Source: Rhodospirillaceae bacterium (GTDB taxonomy: Bacteria > Pseudomonadota > Alphaproteobacteria > DSM-16000 > Inquilinaceae). From it: a DNA stretch of 15,318 nucleotides. The stretch is taken from NCBI GenBank assembly GCA_020425485.1, contig JAGQRL010000216.1:1-15318 (forward strand), written 5' to 3'. The notes beneath the pieces were generated by a model, which did no database searches, had not been told where the DNA came from, and saw nothing but the letters and a program-made list of their open reading frames with translations. Below, in pieces: positions 12,393 through 15,318 of the stretch (position 1 is the first letter of the stretch; each line of letters opens with the position of its first letter). The position numbers and the translations under genes are program-made.

Positions 12393-15318
12393 TTAAGCCG
12401 TGATGGTCACCGGAGTACCGGTGTCGTCGACCACCACCTGGATGCCGCCGGTGCCGGAGATGTCCACCGGGTTGGTGAAGCTGGCGACCGTCTGGCCGCC
12501 GATCTCCACACCGGTGACCAGGTTGGAGTTGCCCGGATCGGTGATCAGGGTGGTTCCCGCCTGGGCATCCGTGCCGCTGTTGAAGAACTGCGACAGGTCC
12601 AGCTGGTCTTCGGTGGCATCGAAGTCGGTGATCAGGTCGCTGACACCCGGATCGTCGCCGGCCAGCACGAAGCTGTCGGCTCCGCTGCCGCCGGTCAGGG
12701 TGTCTTCGCCCATGCCGCCGCGCAGGATGTCGTCGCCGGAGCCGCCACTGAGCGTGTCGTCACCCACGCCGCCGATCAGGATGTCGTTGCCGCCGTTGCC
12801 GGACAGCGTATCGGCACCCGCACCGCCGATGATCAGATCGTCGTCGCCACCGCCAATCAGGACATCGTCCAGATTGTTGCTGTCGGTGTCGCCCACGATC
12901 GGGCTGCCGTCGGCGTAGGGCTGACCGTCCCCGACCCGGATGGCAAGCGTCCGGTCGACGCTGTCACCGTCGGCATCGGTGATCGTGTAGCGGAACACGT
13001 CGACGAACTGGTTGTCGTCGGGCGACCCGTTGGAGTCGTCGAAGTCGTACCGGAACTGGCCGTCCCGGCCGATGGTCAGGGTACCGTACTGACCATCGAT
13101 GGTGACGGACCCGTCGGCATCGGTGATCAGATCGCCGGTGTCTCCGGTGCCGCCCGGATTGATCGACTCAACCAGGGTCACCACCAGTTCCGTACCGCCG
13201 TCGTAGTACCCGCCGTCGGCGCCGATGCTGTCGTTGCTCGTCGTCGTGTCGAACACGTCGCCGGTCGCCGCGATCGGGATGGTGTCCACCAGGACCTGAG
13301 CCAGCTGCGACTCGTCGGTCACCAGCAGGGTGTAGTCATCCGGTCCGCCCGGCGTGGTGTTGTCATTGGGATAGGCGATCTTGTTCAGCTCGGACACCGC
13401 ACTGGCATCGCTGGTGATGTCGCTGCCGATACCCACGGCATACGACCCTTCGAAGCCCTTGTTGCTGAGTGCCGTTTCCCAAGCCGTCACCTGGCTGGTC
13501 TCGATGTCCTGGCTACTCGGCACCGGCCGCCCGTCGGACAACCAGTAGACCAGGTTGACCAGGGTGTTGTTGCCGGTTGCGTCGGGCACCGAGTAGGTCT
13601 GGCCCGGGTACAGGTCGTTGAGGAACTGCGTCAGGGCCGTGATCGCCGTCTCGTACGGCGTCTGACCGCTCGGCGAGAACGAGGACTGGGCTGCCGCCAG
13701 TGCCGCGAGGGCATCGTCGGCATTCAGACCTTCGAACACCAGCTCCGTGGTCGGACCGCCGCCCGGGCTGTGGAAGGTGAGCAGGCTCACCGTCACCGAG
13801 TCGCTGTCGGACTCGTCCCGCATGGTGGTGATCAGCGTGGTCAGGGCGTCGAGCGCCAGCTCCAGACGCGTCTCGTACGGGCCGTTGCCGTCGGGGTCCT
13901 CGCCCATGCTGCCCGACAGGTCGAGCATCACGGTGACGTTGTAGTCGAGGGCCTGACGGTCGGCGACCACCACGTCGTCCTGGGCGATCGGCACGTCGTT
14001 CTGCACCTGGATGGCGAACGGGCTTTCCGCCGCCCCCGAGAACAGATCGGCCAGGGTGGCCGTATCGCCGTCGCCGTCCGTCACGGAGATGATCGCCGAG
14101 AAGTCGATGCTCTCCATCGGGTCGGCGGCGGTGCCGACATTGGTGCTCGCGTCGCCGCTGCCGGTGGCGTGGTCGATCGGGCCGCTCAGGGTGAACGTCC
14201 AGTCGCCGTCGCCTTCCACCTCCAGGGTGAAGATGGTGTCGGTCCCGGCCATCGCCGTCAGGGTCTGGCTGCCCGCACCGGTGGTCAGCGTGTAGGTGAG
14301 TGCCGTGCCGCCGGACGACAGGCCCTGCGCCTCCATCACCGAGGTGACGGTGTTGGTGTCGAGGAAGGCAAAGCCGCCGCCGTCGCCGGCACCGTCCTCA
14401 CCGAAGTTGACCAGAGCCGACAGGGACAGCGGGCCCGCGCCGGAGGTCGCCACGCCGCTGATCACCAGGACGTTCTGATCGATCACAGACGTCAGGTTGC
14501 CGCCCGGCAGGGCGTCTTCGTAGACGATGCCACCGGCCGTCAGCGTGGTGATATCGCCATTGGCATCCACCACCGCCTGCGGGCCGTCGTCGCCGAAGCT
14601 GATCGCCCCGCCGCCGGTGTTGGCCAGAACCGCGGTCGCGGTATCGGTCACCTGGTCGCCGTCGGCGTCGGTGGCCGTCACTTCCAGGTTCACACCGAGG
14701 ACGGCGTTCTGGCCGACCACTTCGAGGATCAGGCTTTCGTCGAAGGTGCTGCCCGCCTGGTCATGCTCCAGAGCCATGTACTGGGTGACCACCACCTGGG
14801 CGCTGTCGAGCCCGGCGAGGGTCGACGACTGGGTGGTGCCGTCCAGTTCGATGGTGAAGGCGATGTCGGTGGCCGAACCGCCGACCCGGCCTTCGATCAC
14901 GCCGTTGTTGTTGAACAGCGTGATGGTGGCATCGGTGTAGCTGCTGTCGGAGACGGACAGGTTGGTCGCCAGGCTGGTGACCTCCGTGCCGCCCAGAGCC
15001 AGAGCCAGGGCCAGCGAGAACACCACGGTGGCGTTGCCGGACTGGTCGGCACCCATGGTCACCGTGCTGCCGGTGAACCAGGTCCGCACCGTCCCGGTGG
15101 TCGTCCGGCTCTGGCCGATACCCGCGGAGGTGGGTTCGTCGATCCCGGCCGGCGCGTTGTCCACACCGGTGTCGCCCGAGCCGTAGACGTCGACCTCACC
15201 GGTCGCCAGGCTGCTGGCGATGGTCTCGTCGAGCAGCAGGCTGTCGGGAACCACGGAGCTGCCGGTTGCACTCACCGCATCCACCAGCGGGATGTCGTTC
15301 TCCACCTGGACGCTGAAC
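12393..15318 (-). CDS. Type I-secreted RTX protein with von Willebrand A domain, adhesin-like (5' partial)
   Basis: C-terminal part of a very large secreted protein; the frame is open through the right edge (F-S-V-Q-V-E-N-D-I-P). A GTG at 15305 is internal, and residues are numbered from it (970 in all). Residues 1-430 are T1SS-143/DUF5801-type segments with VTATDADGDQVTDTATA and VTDGDGDTATL. The boundary motif VQ.ND.P occurs at the very start and again near 430. A von Willebrand A domain (about 458-680) has an intact MIDAS: DLSGS (462-466), Thr549 and Asp591 (WLSDGRP). A VCBS-like domain follows (YGTLTIGRDGQFRYDF, FRYTITDADGDS). RTX nonapeptides (818-877, GG.G.D.L type, 12675-12854) bind calcium after export. 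Residues 874-970 (ADSFVLAGDDPGVSDLITDF) are a type I C-terminal secretion signal. Domain mix matches LapA/BapA-like biofilm adhesins; adhesion is inferred. No ABC exporter, membrane-fusion protein or LapD/LapG-like gene is in the window. Confidence 0.92.
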   Translation of the reverse strand, partial: FSVQVENDIPLVDAVSATGSSVVPDSLLLDETIASSLATGEVDVYGSGDTGVDNAPAGIDEPTSAGIGQSRTTTGTVRTWFTGSTVTMGADQSGNATVVFSLALALALGGTEVTSLATNLSVSDSSYTDATITLFNNNGVIEGRVGGSATDIAFTIELDGTTQSSTLAGLDSAQVVVTQYMALEHDQAGSTFDESLILEVVGQNAVLGVNLEVTATDADGDQVTDTATAVLANTGGGAISFGDDGPQAVVDANGDITTLTAGGIVYEDALPGGNLTSVIDQNVLVISGVATSGAGPLSLSALVNFGEDGAGDGGGFAFLDTNTVTSVMEAQGLSSGGTALTYTLTTGAGSQTLTAMAGTDTIFTLEVEGDGDWTFTLSGPIDHATGSGDASTNVGTAADPMESIDFSAIISVTDGDGDTATLADLFSGAAESPFAIQVQNDVPIAQDDVVVADRQALDYNVTVMLDLSGSMGEDPDGNGPYETRLELALDALTTLITTMRDESDSDSVTVSLLTFHSPGGGPTTELVFEGLNADDALAALAAAQSSFSPSGQTPYETAITALTQFLNDLYPGQTYSVPDATGNNTLVNLVYWLSDGRPVPSSQDIETSQVTAWETALSNKGFEGSYAVGIGSDITSDASAVSELNKIAYPNDNTTPGGPDDYTLLVTDESQLAQVLVDTIPIAATGDVFDTTTSNDSIGADGGYYDGGTELVVTLVESINPGGTGDTGDLITDADGSVTIDGQYGTLTIGRDGQFRYDFDDSNGSPDDNQFVDVFRYTITDADGDSVDRTLAIRVGDGQPYADGSPIVGDTDSNNLDDVLIGGGDDDLIIGGAGADTLSGNGGNDILIGGVGDDTLSGGSGDDILRGGMGEDTLTGGSGADSFVLAGDDPGVSDLITDFDATEDQLDLSQFFNSGTDAQAGTTLITDPGNSNLVTGVEIGGQTVASFTNPVDISGTGGIQVVVDDTGTPVTITA

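Noticed and set aside
12675..12854. GC-rich direct repeats inside the RTX gene as a DNA element
   Set aside because: They are explained by RTX nonapeptide codons (GG.G.D.L).
15303..15305. GTG at 15305 as the RTX gene start
   Set aside because: The frame continues to the window edge, and FSVQVENDIP matches the internal boundary motif FAIQVQNDVP, so it lies within a repeat.
1..15318. tRNA, rRNA, insertion sequence, integrase or attachment site
   Set aside because: I looked for tRNA-like cloverleaf ends, transposase motifs and flanking direct repeats with terminal inverted repeats and saw none. A tool-based scan could still find a small RNA.

Overview
The window is about 15.3 kb of GC-rich bacterial chromosome. 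A sampled stretch of sufC, 1501-1560, is 46/60 G+C. Gene order and protein families suggest an alphaproteobacterium, possibly Rhodospirillales-like. The clues are a sufBCDS-sufT-A-type carrier operon, a 587-residue DmdC-type acyl-CoA dehydrogenase and a large T1SS-143/RTX surface protein. The taxonomy is inference; no rRNA or other marker gene is present.

Region 1 (1-5520, + strand) is a SUF iron-sulfur cluster assembly operon. It contains sufB (5' end outside the window), sufC, sufD, sufS, sufT and an A-type carrier (sufA/iscA-like). SufBCD is the scaffold complex, SufS supplies sulfur from cysteine, SufT is a MIP18/DUF59 maturation factor and the A-type protein passes clusters to apoproteins. 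The genes are tightly packed. sufC/sufD and sufS/sufT overlap by ATGA, which implies translational coupling. No sufE or sufU sulfur-transfer partner lies in the window.

Region 2 (5605-7347, - strand) is a secreted protein with about 14 tetratricopeptide repeats and a C-terminal peptidoglycan-binding-like segment. Parts of it are much poorer in G+C than its neighbours. Its start codon is preceded, three bases away, by an uninterrupted run of 11 G, which makes it a phase-variation candidate.

Region 3 (7478-8689, + strand) is kbl, glycine C-acetyltransferase, without its usual partner tdh. Region 4 (8775-12205, - strand) holds a GTG-started acyl-CoA dehydrogenase and, 131 bp downstream, an exported CapA-family metallophosphatase-like protein. 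The kbl/capA convergent gap carries a perfect 9-bp inverted repeat with a smaller hairpin inside it.

Region 5 (12393-15318, - strand) is the C-terminal part of a very large type I-secreted RTX protein with T1SS-143/DUF5801-type segments, a von Willebrand A domain with intact MIDAS, a VCBS-like domain, RTX nonapeptides and a secretion signal. Its 5' end is outside the window. It ends in a textbook intrinsic terminator with a C(UUCG)G tetraloop.

Most of the window is housekeeping metabolism. I did not find a convincing wholly new multi-gene system. The items most worth a second look are the G11 tract and atypical composition of the TPR gene, its possible wall-binding tail, and the adhesin-like RTX/VWA protein.
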